This document shows, piece by piece, positions 37,097 to 49,800 of a stretch of DNA of 64,000 bases. The notes beneath the pieces are model-generated. The model was not told the DNA's origin. It was given only the letters and a program-made list of their open reading frames with translations, and did no database searches. This DNA is from Burhinus oedicnemus (lineage: Eukaryota > Chordata > Aves > Charadriiformes > Burhinidae), in assembly GCA_008921705.1 (NCBI GenBank), contig VFFE01007510.1:395788-459787 (forward strand), given 5' to 3'. The position numbers and the translations under genes are program-made. Position 1 is the stretch's first letter. Each line of letters opens with the position of its first letter.

Positions 37097-37636
37097 GTGA
37101 ACAAACGAGTCGTTGCTCTAAGATCAAGAGTTGCTTTCCCAGCCCTCCCCCTGGCCCCCTTTCTCGGTTGCCCCCACCGGGCCGGGCCGGGGCCGGGGAG
37201 CCCCCCGCCGCGCCGGCGAGGGGAGGTGGCGGGGGCCGCCCCCAGCCCGGGGCCCCTCCGCGGTGCCCCGCCGGCACCCAGCCTCCCCCGCCCGCCGTAC
37301 CCTGCGGCACCGCCATCCCTCTGCCCCGGCCTCCTTCCCGCCCCTCCCCGGGAAATGTCGGCGGGATGCGGGCGGGGGCGGCGGGAGGAGCAGGTGGCCG
37401 GGTGCGGCCGGCGGGACAAGGGCTGCTCCCGCTCCCGGTGCCGGCCCCGGCCCCGGCTCCGGTGCGGAGCAACGCGGGACAGCGCAGGGCCGGCACGGCC
37501 CCGGGCAGCGCGGGGCTTCCCCGCGCCCGGGGAAACACCAGCCGCCGCCTCCCGGTGCTGCGGGGGATGCTGTAATGCTGCCCAGCGCCCCAAACCCGCC
37601 GTGTGCGGCTCCTGCGGTTCTTCACCGCTCCTTGGG

Positions 37637-37915
37637 ATGAAACCGCCCGCAATTAAGAAAGCTGAGGGTGCCCAGCTTGCTCAGCTGTCAGCCTTACAGT
37701 GCAGAATTTATAGCCGCCTCCTCTTGTTGATTTACAAGGAAACCTTACCCGCACTGTCAGGCTTAGTACCGGCAGGGGTAAAATTTAGGATTTTTGGTAT
37801 TTGTTTTCTTCATTTCCGTATCTGGATTTTCACCAACGTGTGTCATAGGGTTGCAGCCAGATGCTTTTGCAAAATGGATGAAATCTCAAATACCCTGCTC
37901 GGTAAATGTAAGTAA
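37637..37915 (+). other. Candidate coding first exon, unrecognised 92-codon frame
   Basis: From ATG 37637 (G at -3) the frame stays open out of the CpG island and through about 260 bp of ordinary AT-rich sequence. It reaches overlapping consensus donors AAT|GTAAGT (37908) and GTAAGT (37912), and the in-frame stop (37913-37915) lies just past the first. Upstream the frame is also open, but only in GC-rich, Pro/Arg-rich sequence. The peptide has a hydrophobic, aromatic-rich middle but no motif I recognise. It could equally be chance. Confidence 0.2.
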
Positions 37916-38397
37916 GTTACATACCGTCTGGCAATAGTATTATGGGTAACAGGTGATAAACAGCTTTCTACAAATGTAATATTCGTGCATCGCAAATGTG
38001 GGGAGTTCTATAAAGGAAATTAATTCTTTTTCACATCAGTGGATGCTAGTGTCATCATCCTTACGTAAATCACTAGGGAATTTTCCTGTGGCACAAGCCA
38101 TTTAGGCAAACAGATTATTTAACCTTTATAAAGAAACAGTGCTACACACTGTTATCACTGTTATCAAATATATTTTTTTTATTTGAGTTCATACTCAGAA
38201 TAAGCAAAGTCCTAATAAAAGATACATGCGCCCCACCCCAGTAAGTTTATGGCCTAAGACGTGAAGGCTGTGATACACACACCTCCCTAAAGTACGTGAG
38301 CGTTACACATTTAAATGCATTTCTCCGTCAGTGCCTTAGATCCTTTTAAGTGGCCAAAATAAGAACATAATTTGATTAAAAGCATATGATCAAAAAT
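37656..38397. other. AT-rich flank of the CpG island
   Basis: GC falls sharply here. Apart from the frame open to 37915 and the GTAAGT donors at 37908/37912, I see nothing specific; if the gene runs on the + strand this is the start of its first intron. Confidence 0.5.
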
Positions 38398-38800
38398 ATT
38401 GCTATAGTGAGTTGGACATCCAGTCCAATATCCTGTCTCTGACTATAGCCATTAGCAGATGCTGAAGGGAGAAAAACATAAGAATCAGGATTGGTATACA
38501 GTGATCTTTTCCCGGTATATCCTTTCAAGTTCCAGTGAATGGTAGTGCAGGGATTTCTTAAACTGGGGTTTGCTCCCAGACCATCATATTTAATAAGCCC
38601 TTGAATTTCTCTACTCTCTTTTTTTTAATCTGGTTATACTTTGGTCTCAACCACATTCTGTGGCAATGAGCGCCACAATTTAATTATGATTTGTGTGAAA
38701 AAGTACTTCCTTTTGCTTGCTGTGAACCTGCTGCCTGATAATTTCCTTCAGTGCTCCGTAGCTTTCGTATGTGACAAGGAGCGCATGCTGTGTCTGCACA
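38398..38800 (-). mobile_element. Ancient CR1/L3-like LINE, 3' part
   Basis: On the + strand it opens with 'gtccaatatcctgtctctgactatagcc', passes through 'ttggtctcaaccacattctgtggcaatgagcgccacaatttaattatgatttgtgtgaaaaagtacttccttttgcttgctgtgaacctgctgcctgataatttc' and fades near 38800. This is the layout of an old, widespread sauropsid CR1 family. Read on the - strand, 38641-38710 gives KYFFTQIIIKLWRSLPQN, the conserved C-terminal ORF2 motif of that family. The copy has many substitutions and no terminal octamers. It is much older than the copy at 23.4 kb. Confidence 0.88.
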
Positions 38801-41800
38801 AGGTGCTAGCAGTGTCCTCTCGCACCAGAGCAGGTAGAACGCTGGCAGATCAAGTCCCTTCATTTTATCTGTCACTGAGTTGAGAGGTCTGCCGAGGGGT
38901 GTAAAGCCATATTCAGCCCTCGGTCTTTATGTTGACATCTACAGATAAGAATAGTCATTCTTTTTCTTGTTATGCAACGTGGACGCTTGTGCACAAAGAA
39001 TTGCCCTGAACCCACGAACTCATTTCAAGAAGGCTACTGAGAAGCTGTCTGTCGAACATTAACTCCCTGCTCTATTGATTTGAATCGAAACCTGATTGAC
39101 AGCTTGGTGAAAAATTCCCTATCCTAATCCAGTTTTCTGCCTACCCTGAAAAGAAGATTAAATGTTTTATTATCAAACTGCAATTCTTCATTTTTAAGAA
39201 GTATACTACAAACAAAATGCAAGCTACATGTCAAGGGACATATCTCTATGAACTCTGTACATTTGAATTAACATCACTTCTAATTGTTCTGTGTAACATT
39301 CATTATAAGATGTGCATATTGAACAACAAGCATAATTTCAAAAGTCAAGTTTAAATGACCCATAAAATCTAATTGATTTGGAAGGAGCTGTGACACAAGT
39401 TTGTCTCCCCAAGAGTACTACTGAGTTTGAATCATGCTTGAGGAACACTAGTATTGATTAGACCAACATTGCAGAAAGCTTCCCTGATCTCACGGGTAGC
39501 CCCGCTTTGATTTCCTCATAAGAATAATAAAGGAATAAGAGACCAGAGAACTACAAAAGCACAACCTGGACCCAAAGACCCAGAAGTTCTCACAGCTTGA
39601 AACCAGCAGCGGACACAACTTGGAGCAACACAGTCCACAGCAGAATGTGGACAAGCGAAGAACGGTACAAACCCGTGTGAGCTGAGAAATCCTTCACAAA
39701 AAAAATAATGTACTGGCCACCTTGGATGCTGTAATCCTCATCTCCCAAAAGACTAAAGGAAGAAGGGACTGAGTGGTATCATTATGAAGACAAGATAGAA
39801 GGGATGTCAGCCAGTCTCAGACTTAAGACAGTCTCAAACTAAATATGAGAATTAATTTCCGCTTATAAATGGCGTACCTGGGTATATGTGTCTGTGTGCA
39901 TATATATGTGGCAAACCATATATATACACATATGTATATAAACTTTCCTTCACAGAAAATACATTAGCTTGAATAAATTTTACAATCCTGTGTCTTTTAA
40001 ATACCACTTTCTTACTTGTATGCTTCACACACATGCCTTTAAGTATGAAACATATTCTTATGAATACGCTAGAAGTGTACTAAGGGAAACAGCATTCGAT
40101 CTTACGAGATGCTCATCACAGTTCCATTAGCTCCCTCCTGATCATGTCTCCGTGATGTCAGGTAGGGATTTATTTTGCACTTGTGCAAAGGTCTCGACTT
40201 CACCTTTTTTAATGAAAAATATATATTCTTGTCATGCTTCTAGTGCTTGCTGTGTGACTACAGAAGGAGTTTTCTAAGAACAAAAAATTCATGTGCTAAT
40301 TAGCTTGAGTTAAAGTTAGTTAAAAACTAAATCCTTCAAGAAATTTTGCATTTCTGTTGACCTCTTGTTTGTCCCAAGCTGTCTTAATAATGAAATAATG
40401 CAATCAGACTTTCCATACTGTTAATTAATTAAAACCTTGTGCATAGGCTATAAAAACAAATGAATAGATTAAGTTATAATTAAGTTTATCTATTCATGGT
40501 TGTAGCTAATGGCTATAACTATACAGGCTGTAAGCAGGCTTGTGTGAGTAGCTTTGCTGCTGACTCCTGGGAGGCTACTGCACCTTCCGAAGGAGCTCAG
40601 CCCTTCAGCTCGGCACCTCTGCAGGTCTTGGCTACGGTGGGTCGGAGATGGGGGGTGCATGCATGTCTCACTCCAATCCTCCGGCAAGTTAACCAATTCA
40701 GAGATCTCTTTTCCATGAAGATTTTGTTGTGTCTCAACCCGAAGTCGGGTATCTGCTCTCAAAAGGTTCCCCTTGGCACTGCTGCTGTTTCGAACGTGCA
40801 CAAAGGAAGCAGCCGTGCAGCGTGACTGTGGCAGGAACCGAGGAGAATGCTTAAAGCACACACACAGATGAACTCAGGGTCTGCAGTGCTCCTCCTGCCC
40901 AGCCACCATGTAACCCGGGCCTCGGCTGAACATTGGTCCACCAAGCCAATGTAGGGGCTTGATTCCCTAACGTGCTTTATCTGCTTTGCATTGCTCCGGT
41001 GATGCAAAATAGATGTAAACTCAATTTAAATGACGGGTGTGCTTTGAATAATTTGTGCTGTTCTGGTATATTAATGAATCTGGGCTTAAATTAAAAAAAG
41101 AAAAAAGAGTAAAAGTAATGCAATCAATTTAAGATTGATTCTATCATATCCTCATATAAGTTCTGAGTGATAGCTTTGTCTTTAAGTTCCTTGTTTATAA
41201 AATATGAATGAAATGCTTCTTACCTTTCATACAATTGAAGTTTTCATACATTATTTACTTTGTAAGCAAATGACAGTAAGTTCTTAGAAATCAGTAAATT
41301 TCTAGACAGAATGTATGTAGGGAATTACAGGTAGGGAGGTGGAATAGAAATAAAAGGTTAATAAAATCTTAAATCCTAAAGCCAAGCATTACATATTACT
41401 TAAAGACACTCAGACATCTTGAACACTACATCTGTACTGCATGATCTTTCTCCATGCAAAAATACTATATATCTAGCCTAGTTTCTTCAGTGAGAAAGGG
41501 AGTAAATTAGTGAGTGATGCATTAACACAGCTATGCAGCTTCTACTACCAAAGCAGCTTCATTTAAAGCAGCTTGGCTGCTCTCTCTAGTCATGCCAGCT
41601 CTGTGCGTGCTGACATGTGAGGGAGATCACAAGCTGGACCACTCTATATGGCCCTAACTCTACACATACAGAGTAGAAGAGAGTATACCAGAGTAATGCC
41701 GCCTTTAAAGGGAGACTGCCACTCTGTCACAGCTCCCTGCTATAAAAGTCAATTGATTATGCCACCTTGTTCTGTAATTTTAGTTAAGTGCAAGTCTAGG

Positions 41801-44800
41801 CAAGACTTGGTCTTATTCTGTTTTAGGAAGGCTGAATACGGTTTGAGCTGTTTTGCTGCGTTATGTTTTGCTGTGCTGTGGTATGCTGTAACAATGTCTT
41901 CGTTTATCAGCAACTCTTGTCAGTTACAGTAAAATAATCCTATGAGATAAGGCAATTAAACCACAGGAATCATGGATGAAGGTTGCCACGGTATCCTTAG
42001 CATAGCGCTTTTATGCCTACTGTAGTTCAGACAGCTTTCAAATGAGAGAGCTCAAAGCACTGGGCACCCCAAGAGGCAATGGGTCCGAGGCACATCGCAG
42101 CCACGGCAGGGAGCTTCAGGAAGTCCTTAGTTTCTCACAGTACCACTGGCCAGCTCGCATCACCATATACACGCTGATCTCCTAAAAGCCCAAGTCAGAG
42201 GGATAGGTATAGTAAATTTTTAGTACCATGGCTGCTGTTTATCATTTATATAATGAGAACAACCTTCTGAAGTAAGGAATTTCTTTTCCAATCCACCTTA
42301 TTATGACAGCACTGCAGGCAGCACACGCTCTCCGATATTCACATTGCACCAAACCTTTCTCAGTGATTTGCATCATAGGAAAATCAAGAACAATGAGTAA
42401 TAACCTCCTGTACAAGGGCTTCACAAGTAGCCCTCTTTTAATGAATGTAGGTGGGAAGTGTGGTCCTAGTTACTCAGTGTCCAAAAGGTACTTTTATTTC
42501 CATGTCTTATTATCTTCAGAAATTACGAAGTCCTAAAATATTAATCGAATACTTCATAGCTTTCAAGATGGGTTTGGGAAGAAAGGAGTGAGATGTGTAA
42601 GTTATTTTTTATCATTCAGATACAATGGTTTAAAAATATATCCGCAAATTATTTTGATGCTTATGTCTAAACTAGTTTGTTGGAATGCAGTTGTCATATA
42701 ATGGTCTGATAATCTAAGTGAAACAGCTTGATATATCCGGTATCTGGTAACCAGAGTTTAATCTGTGGCATTTTTTCACTGTTATATGTATTATATGTGT
42801 TCAAAGATTTTTTTATAAACACTTATTGACCCTCACAATGTAAAAAACCAAACTGCTGAGAGTAATACGCAGAGTCTCATCTGTATGGTAAGCATCAAGT
42901 TGACCAGAATAGACAAGAATGTTTTCAGATTGTATGTCTGATTATTTGATATGTAAAATCAAGTCACAGAGCTACCACAAAAAGTCAAGTAAGTACTCAC
43001 ATAGCGAGGATCTTGAAAAGGCTAGAAGGAATACCTCTACTCAGGGAACTTCATAAATTATAAAGTTAGGAAAGTGGCAGCTTTGAGCCGATAGCTCAGG
43101 TAGGACTGGACGTTGGTCAGTGCTTCAGTATACAATGATTCACTATCCAGAAATATGACTGTTTATTGGATTTGTCCTGAGCTGTCTCTGCAGAAGAACC
43201 ATCCTGTGTCAAGTATTTGTCTCAAAGCCCATGTCTGCACTGCAAATTGCAATGTAGGGTAGAGTTATCTGACAAAGGTCGGACACTCGAAAAATCTAGT
43301 TAAAGCAACACTGAACCCTGTGCAAGAAAAATGACCTTATTTTACCTCTACTATCTGTGTGTCATCTTGCATCCTGCAGTATAGACTACCCAGAAACTGA
43401 GAAATCCACTCTTGAATTTTTTCTATTTTTAAGCTAAATGGCTCCTGAGGGCATTTACCATGCAATATGTTCCATACTCCTTCAACCATTGTCTTAGCTC
43501 TTCTTAAACCTGCTTCAATTGATCAATGACTCTCTTCATCTAAAGGCATCACAACTGTTGTTTCAATAGCAGTCAGTGAAAAATACAGAAGTAACATGGC
43601 TTCCACATGGCTGTCTTAAGATTTCGGCTTTACCTAGCCAAGGTAGCACAGCTCTTCTGGATGCAGGATTGCACCGAGCACTTCCTTTACTTGCCATGAC
43701 TCTCAGTTCTTGTTAGAGTCCCAGGTTATGTCTCCATAAAATAACAAAAGCCTGAGCTTGTGCACCGGAACTTGATTGTCTGTGCACTAAATTGTTAGAA
43801 TGGTCCCAGACCTGGCTGGAAAGTTACCACAGTCCAGGGACCATTCCCAATAAAATGCTTTTATGAGGCTGTCCTGTTATCCAGAGCAGGTCAGTCTAAT
43901 TACATGAATATAACTGAATTGGCCATTTGGCCTCAGAGCCAGGGAACAAGCCCTGGAATTGCTTAGCTTTCTAGTGCAGACACATCACATCTCTTCAGGA
44001 TATGGCCTCCAGCCTCTGCCTTTGGCCTGCATCCTTTCTTCTTAGGCATATGATATTAGATGCAACCAAAGTAAATCCTTGTTTGCTGTGATTTACTTAC
44101 CAATGGATCCAGATCACCTTAAGTCAGTGATTTGTCCTTGTTAGCTTACATTGTTCCCTTGATATTCGCCTACTACAAACAATGGCATTAGCGATTTTTA
44201 TGGTTCCGTTTCATTCACCACAGAGGGGAAGGTTGTCAAGTTGTATAAAAGAACATATTCCTGAAAGATGCAATTAGAAACACACCTGCTTAATAATTAT
44301 TCCCCGTTTTTAATTTCAGACCAAGATTCATCAGGTTTTAATAGATTAAATGTTTATCATGTTGATTTTTTATCATGTTTATTTTACAGTCACAATGTTG
44401 TGTGTACTAACAGAAGTGAACATATTTATATTGACAATATAGCCATCAACTTTAGCCATCAAACTGGAAATCTTATATAAAATATTAATATAACTGCATC
44501 TCATAACAATCTCAAATATGTATAGTTTTAAAATTTGTATTTAGCATAACTTATATTGAGTGGCTTTAATTATATTGAGTTCATTCAAGTCCTTCATGTG
44601 TTTATTACTGTTAATATTCTATCAAATCTGTGGGATAAGGTGGGCATTATTTCTGTTCAATATTCATTTCTTTCATACATAAGAGGAGAAGAATTGTTCA
44701 AGCATTTTCAGCAAGAAAGTGTAAAGTTTAGGAAAGGGGAGTGGCTTATATCTGTATGTTCATGATGTAACAGGAAAATTCTATACCTTGCGTGACTTCT

Positions 44801-45355
44801 ACTGAGCATTTTTCTTGGTCAGGCATATAATGCTGTGACAAATACTGTGACCTGATTTCATACAATGTGTAAAAGCAGGTGACGTTTCAGAAACTTTTAG
44901 AAAATATAGAATCCAGAAAGCTCAAAAGAGTAAAAGAGGAGGGGACTGTCCTTCATTTTATTATTACCTTGAGAATCTAGACAATTTAGTAAGCACTGAG
45001 GACAAATACAGAACGCATTATGAAAAGGCTATTACTGTCTTTCCAGATTCCTAGGTTTTAGACCTAGTAAGTCTCTTAAGATAATTGTTCCATCATGCCA
45101 TCTTTTCTACAAGCCCGCTTTTCAAACAGCCACATCACCTCTGCATGCTGCGACATAGTAAACAGCACTGTTATTTCACAGAAAAGAGTAGAGATACATT
45201 TTAATTAAGCAATTACAGGATCACACAGTAAAATAGTGGCAGATGCAGAAATTATATATAAAGGCAAAATTCAAAATTCTTGTTGATTTCAAGGGTCAAA
45301 ATTTAACATTAAGAATCTTGTCTCCCACTCCACTTGACAGCTTCCCTTTTACGGA
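38801..45355. other. AT-rich non-coding stretch
   Basis: No gene is recognised. Points of note: a TATATG/CATATA-rich block at 39881-39942; a GC-richer patch at 40500-40990 open in long frames on both strands; a near-palindromic HNF1/homeodomain-like GTTAATTAATTAA at 40420-40432; and a unique-looking patch at 39060-39140 with enhancer-like texture. Scattered 60-94-codon ORFs match nothing known. Confidence 0.55.
39881..39942. repeat. TA/TG-rich low-complexity block
   Basis: Alternating TATATG, TGTGTG and CATATATA units including the near-palindrome TATATACACATATGTATATA. Likely length-variable. Confidence 0.7.
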
Positions 45356-45389
45356 AATGCTCATATATAAAGTAATGCTCATATATAAA
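45356..45389. repeat. 18-bp tandem duplication
   Basis: AATGCTCATATATAAA is repeated perfectly at 45356-45371 and 45374-45389, with a 2-bp spacer (unit 18 bp). It lies only about 20 bp from a second, unrelated duplication. Confidence 0.9.
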
Positions 45390-45407
45390 ACATCAGAGAG
45401 AGCTTAA

Positions 45408-45441
45408 GATCTAGAAAATCTCCAGATCCAGAAAATCTCCA
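45408..45441. repeat. 17-bp tandem duplication
   Basis: GATCTAGAAAATCTCCA (45408-45424) followed directly by GATCCAGAAAATCTCCA (45425-45441), one mismatch. Independent of the 18-bp duplication just to its left. Confidence 0.9.
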
Positions 45442-46392
45442 GGACAAAAATGGGAATTTGCAGTTGAATCAGAAGTCAGTCTTTCTAATCAAATAGACAT
45501 TCTGAAAATGACCAGAGCAAAACCCATCCAATATAATTACACTGTTCCCTTGAATATGTAACCTGAATATCAATATGAAAAGTATTAGTTATGGACATGT
45601 TAGAAAAAAAATCCTCAATAAGCAAAAGACTTCAAAAACATGAAGACTTTGGATGGTTGAGGCATGTGGCCCTACATTTCAGAAATCAGAAAGAGAAAAT
45701 GGAACCGTATAGCAGATGGCATGATACCTTCTGCATATATCTCCTGATATTCAGTTCATCAGTTCTTTAAAACAACCTGGGATTTTTGTGATGGATTAAA
45801 CCATTACCTGTAGATCTGTTGTCCTCATAAAATGAGGTAACTCCAATACAGTAAAGTCAGTCAAGTAACACCTGTCTTATCTTTGCCAAATTAAGTATAA
45901 AAAAAAAATCTCTGCACACTTCTTCTTGCTTGATTGTTAGTTTTTATGACAAAAGATCCTGTAAGGTCACAGTTATAATACACACAAGAAAATGTTTTTA
46001 CAGGTAGTAACAGAGTGGGCTAACTAGTCAACTCATGCATAATTCCAGTAATGAATGCAGCATACCTTTTCTAACCCCGGATTACTCTGAATTTTAATAA
46101 CACGGCATTCTTGGGCTTGATCAGAGTTTGGTCTAGGGGAGATGCTTTAATCAGTCTATATCAGCGTATACTTTGTATATGCTTATATATATTTCTACGT
46201 AATTGAGCCTAAGATACTTTGAATTAATTGCCTTCTGTTTACCACAATGACAGAACACATCCCTGGGCTGTGGCATAGGTTACTACCAATCAACTCCTCC
46301 AGTAACTTTACCCTGAAGTATGCTGATGCCCCAAGTAAATGCAAGGTATTTTATTTTTTCATTAAAAGTAAGTTATTGCATGTCCCTTTAAA

Positions 46393-46406
46393 GGGGGGGG
46401 GGGGGG
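46393..46406. repeat. Poly(G) homopolymer, G14
   Basis: Fourteen consecutive G in otherwise AT-rich DNA. Such runs are prone to G-quadruplex formation and to sequencing length errors. Confidence 0.9.
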
Positions 46407-46855
46407 AAGGTCTCTTTGAATTCAAGTAAATATGGTCTAAAAGAACTTCAATGTAAGAAGACTAAATTTGTCTGAAAGTGTACTTTATTGCTGACCCAGC
46501 TGTAGCTGGGATTCAGTTGGTTTAAGGTTCATAGGGGTTTTAAGACTCCAAATCATTGATTTGCTGTTAAAGTATAAGGCATTTTTTCATTAACTTGAAC
46601 GGACTTCTGTGGGAGAAACTCGTCTTACATGCAATGCTAGCCATCAGTCATATTTCAGACACGTGATTGCAAGGTTCTGTTTAGGCTCTGTTAAGTAGAA
46701 ACTGTTGGGCTGGACAGTGAGATCATATGCAACAAGGGGACCCAAAGCCAGAGACACCTTGACTTTGACTGCACCCTCTGCTGCGAGGTACTAGCTGGAA
46801 TCTAACCTAACCACAGTATTTTATGTTTTAAAACCAAGTTGGGTACTATTCATAC

Positions 46856-46871
46856 TTTTTTTTTTTTTTTT
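46856..46871. repeat. Poly(T) homopolymer, T16
   Basis: Uninterrupted run of 16 T with no adjoining retroelement recognised. Confidence 0.88.
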
Positions 46872-49800
46872 CCTATGTTAAACCCCGAGCTATGTAGGTG
46901 AGAGACTGTTTTAAATTGTGCTACAGTGCTATCCTCAAAGGTACAGAGCGTATCCAGCAGAGTGCCAAGCAAATCAACTGCTGTCGAACCAGGCTGGCAG
47001 CGTGTGCTCAGCAGCTCTCTGGATTAGACCGCTTTTCATTAGTATGTCCAATTCCAGCAGGTGGCTTAGTAGTAGTTTTAGGAACATTGGAAAATAAGAA
47101 CATTGACTGGAGGGAACACCCTGGTTAATTGTATCCCATTCTCCGGCTGTTTCCAGCAACCACTTCTTACCTTTCCTTCCTTTTCTGGATCAAGTTAATA
47201 TTAAAAGCAGGAAGGTTTTTTTTTATGTCTGTTCTTACTCAAAGGCCGTTCCAGAGCTCCTGTTGAAAACCTTTTTCTCCTTTCCAGCCACATTTATTCA
47301 AAGGCATCTTATTCCCCATTTATTCTTGTGCAATCATCCATATTAAATTGGTCTCCCTCCCTTCTATTTGTCCACCTGACACACTCATCTCCCTCCCCTT
47401 TAAATATTTGTCCCACTAATGCTCTTTAGATCAAACAGACCTCAGAAGATGGATAGAGCCCTCAGAATGCACAATCTTTGTTTCTTATGAAGAAACGGGG
47501 CTCAAACGCCATGGCAGCAGCACTCCTTCCAATCACAGAACCCCTCCTCCAGCCCTTTCCCTTCATAACTTCATCTGTGGAGCTCCCTGGAGTAGGAGTG
47601 CCATAGGCTGCGTGACTACTCCATGAGCATCCTCTCACTCCCATTTATGTAAAGGGGATCACCTGCTAAGGAGTGCAGCTAACACCCGAAGAAATCTTAG
47701 AAGTGTGCTGCTGGAGTTTCAGTGCTGTGACGCAGTGCGATCCTTGCTGTGAATAGTAGCAGCAAAACACATGAAATCATGTGTGTAAGGAAAGACTTAC
47801 CTGCATAAACTTTGGGGTGGCCTAAAAGTGTCTTTTTTTTTTTTTTCTATCACCTAAGTACATTTCCATGTTGATCTGGATACAAGAAAGCTTCAGTGTC
47901 AGTATAATTTCTTTTCTCAGACAAAATGCCTTTTTCAGGAAACTCTTCTGTAACTTGCTTATAAGTGCTTCTCAATCTTGGCATCTTGTAGGACTAGATA
48001 AATAAACAAAATATTAATATAGATACCTAGATATTAGTCTAGAAGAGCAGGGTTCCAGCAATAACAACTGTGTGATGCAAACGCTTTGGTTCACCTACAT
48101 GAGATTGCACAGGACAAACAAAAATGTCATCGCTCTGATTTGTTGCTGCATGAGTCACCTTCAAAAGAAAATTCAAATCACAAGAGAAAATTAAACATTT
48201 GTCAAGGAAATGAAGAGTCTGGGCCACTAGGATGAATTGGCTGATGATTACTCTTAGAGTTCAGTTCTGTTATGAACTAGGTATTGTTGACCCACTTGCA
48301 GACTTGAACAGAAACAGATCATGCTGCTTTATGAGGATTTCGCGCTCACATCTAAAAAGTTGTCTTTACGCCCAAGAAGAGGTTTGAACTGCCAGTAAGC
48401 ATGCCATATCCTTTATTCTGCTTGCTATCATCCTACCTGTTACTATGCATAGACAAAAATACTCAGGACAGGGACCTCCCTAGGAAGCAAAATTTGGCTG
48501 CACTCAAACTTAGGGTGCCTGAACAGTGACCACATGTCTGATGTGATCAGCGGGCAGCTATGCCCACCCCCCCCAAATTCAACTTTAACATGACCTCAGT
48601 TTATTTTTTGTATTTTAAAAAAGTTGTATTGTTCAAACAAACATAAAGCCACTCAGAAACCATCTAAATTTGGCTTCCAGGCTGTTTCAGATTTTGAATG
48701 ACTTGTCACTACTTCTAAGTGATGTATAATGGAAATATAAAGGTCAGTGCTATTAGCACATCGAAAACATTTCCATCCGCATCTCCTTCCTAAGATGTTG
48801 CATGGGTGACATACCAGTGGGCAACATGTGTCACAAGTATTATCTACGTGTGTCAGAAAACAGTCCCCTGATCAGAAAAAGCAGCTACCCCGAGGTTGTA
48901 GCTATGCATACACCATTTGTTAAAGGCCAGTCAGGAGCTCAGACACCCGCAACAAACATGTGGGGACAGCACTGAGTTGGTCTGGGTGCCCAAGTGACAA
49001 GCACTTATCTTTTGAATGTCCAGTGGATGGTTACTCCACATCCCACCCAGGCCTGAGTGCCTGAGCCTCCCTGGCCCTGCTCCTATTGTGATGCCATGCA
49101 CAGGCACAAAAAAATCTTGCCATCCTGTTCACAAGACAGCGATGTGGATGGACCATGGGAACTTGCCATGCTTACAGCTGGCGGGGACCTGTGGTTTTTG
49201 TCCCCTTGTAAGCAAAGCTTCTCAAAGGCAAACAGAAAGTTCCCACAGCACATGTTTATTCTTGCTAGGACTCTAAACTAATCTGCAGCTCCCCAAAATC
49301 AAAATTTCAGGTGTGGATTTAGACAGAATATTGTTGGCAAGAATATCTAAACTTTGTCATTCTTTCTGCAGAAGTCATTGGTCATAGCACAATTATAGCA
49401 ATAAGGCCGTAAGTTGGAGTGAAGCCAGAGAAAGAAAATTCAAGAAGTTTTGAGACATTTAGATTGTCTCTGAGAAGTATCTGTAACTTTTTCCAGAATA
49501 AAAATGAGAATGGGAAGGTTAGAAGTAGATCTGCAGTGGTATAGAGGGTCAGTGCCTGGGGATGGTTTCTGATGGTAAAAGCAGACATATACTTTCTTAA
49601 GGTCCTTGGTGCTACAGCATGCTGAAAGATGGAATAAAAAATATTCTCCATGAAAGTGTCATAGCACTTGCGCACAGATCTATCCCAGTGTGGAAACTTG
49701 TTATTCCAAATCAATAATTGCAAGGCAAAACTCCGTCCTGCGTTTCCACACAATGGAATGATGAACACAGGCCTCCACCCTAGCAGAAAAATCTGCAAAA

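Larger units (their letters stand above)
35821..37655. promoter_or_regulatory. CpG island, probable gene promoter and first exon region
   Basis: About 1.8 kb of extremely GC-rich sequence with abundant CpG, abruptly bounded by AT-rich DNA on both sides. This is the classic picture of a vertebrate CpG-island promoter. Visible elements are GCC-triplet runs (35832-35869, 36112-36130), GGGGCGGG (36068-36075) and GGGCGGGGGTGGG (36436-36448) Sp1/KLF boxes, an AP-1 site TGACTCA (36079-36085), an NRF1-like GCGCATGTGC (36151-36160) and a long pyrimidine tract ending in (CT)n. There is no canonical TATA box; the only TATA-like string is TTTTATTTAAG at 36462-36472. Good 5' splice sites occur on the + strand at 36448 and 37091, and one on the - strand at 36086, so direction is not settled; + is favoured. 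The gene could not be identified. A 50-bp assembly gap interrupts the island. Confidence 0.9.

Noticed and set aside
37063..37652. Long Pro/Arg/Gly/Ala-rich ORFs on both strands of the CpG island
   Set aside because: Stop codons are rare in 75-80% GC sequence, so all six frames open up; no domain or motif is visible in any.
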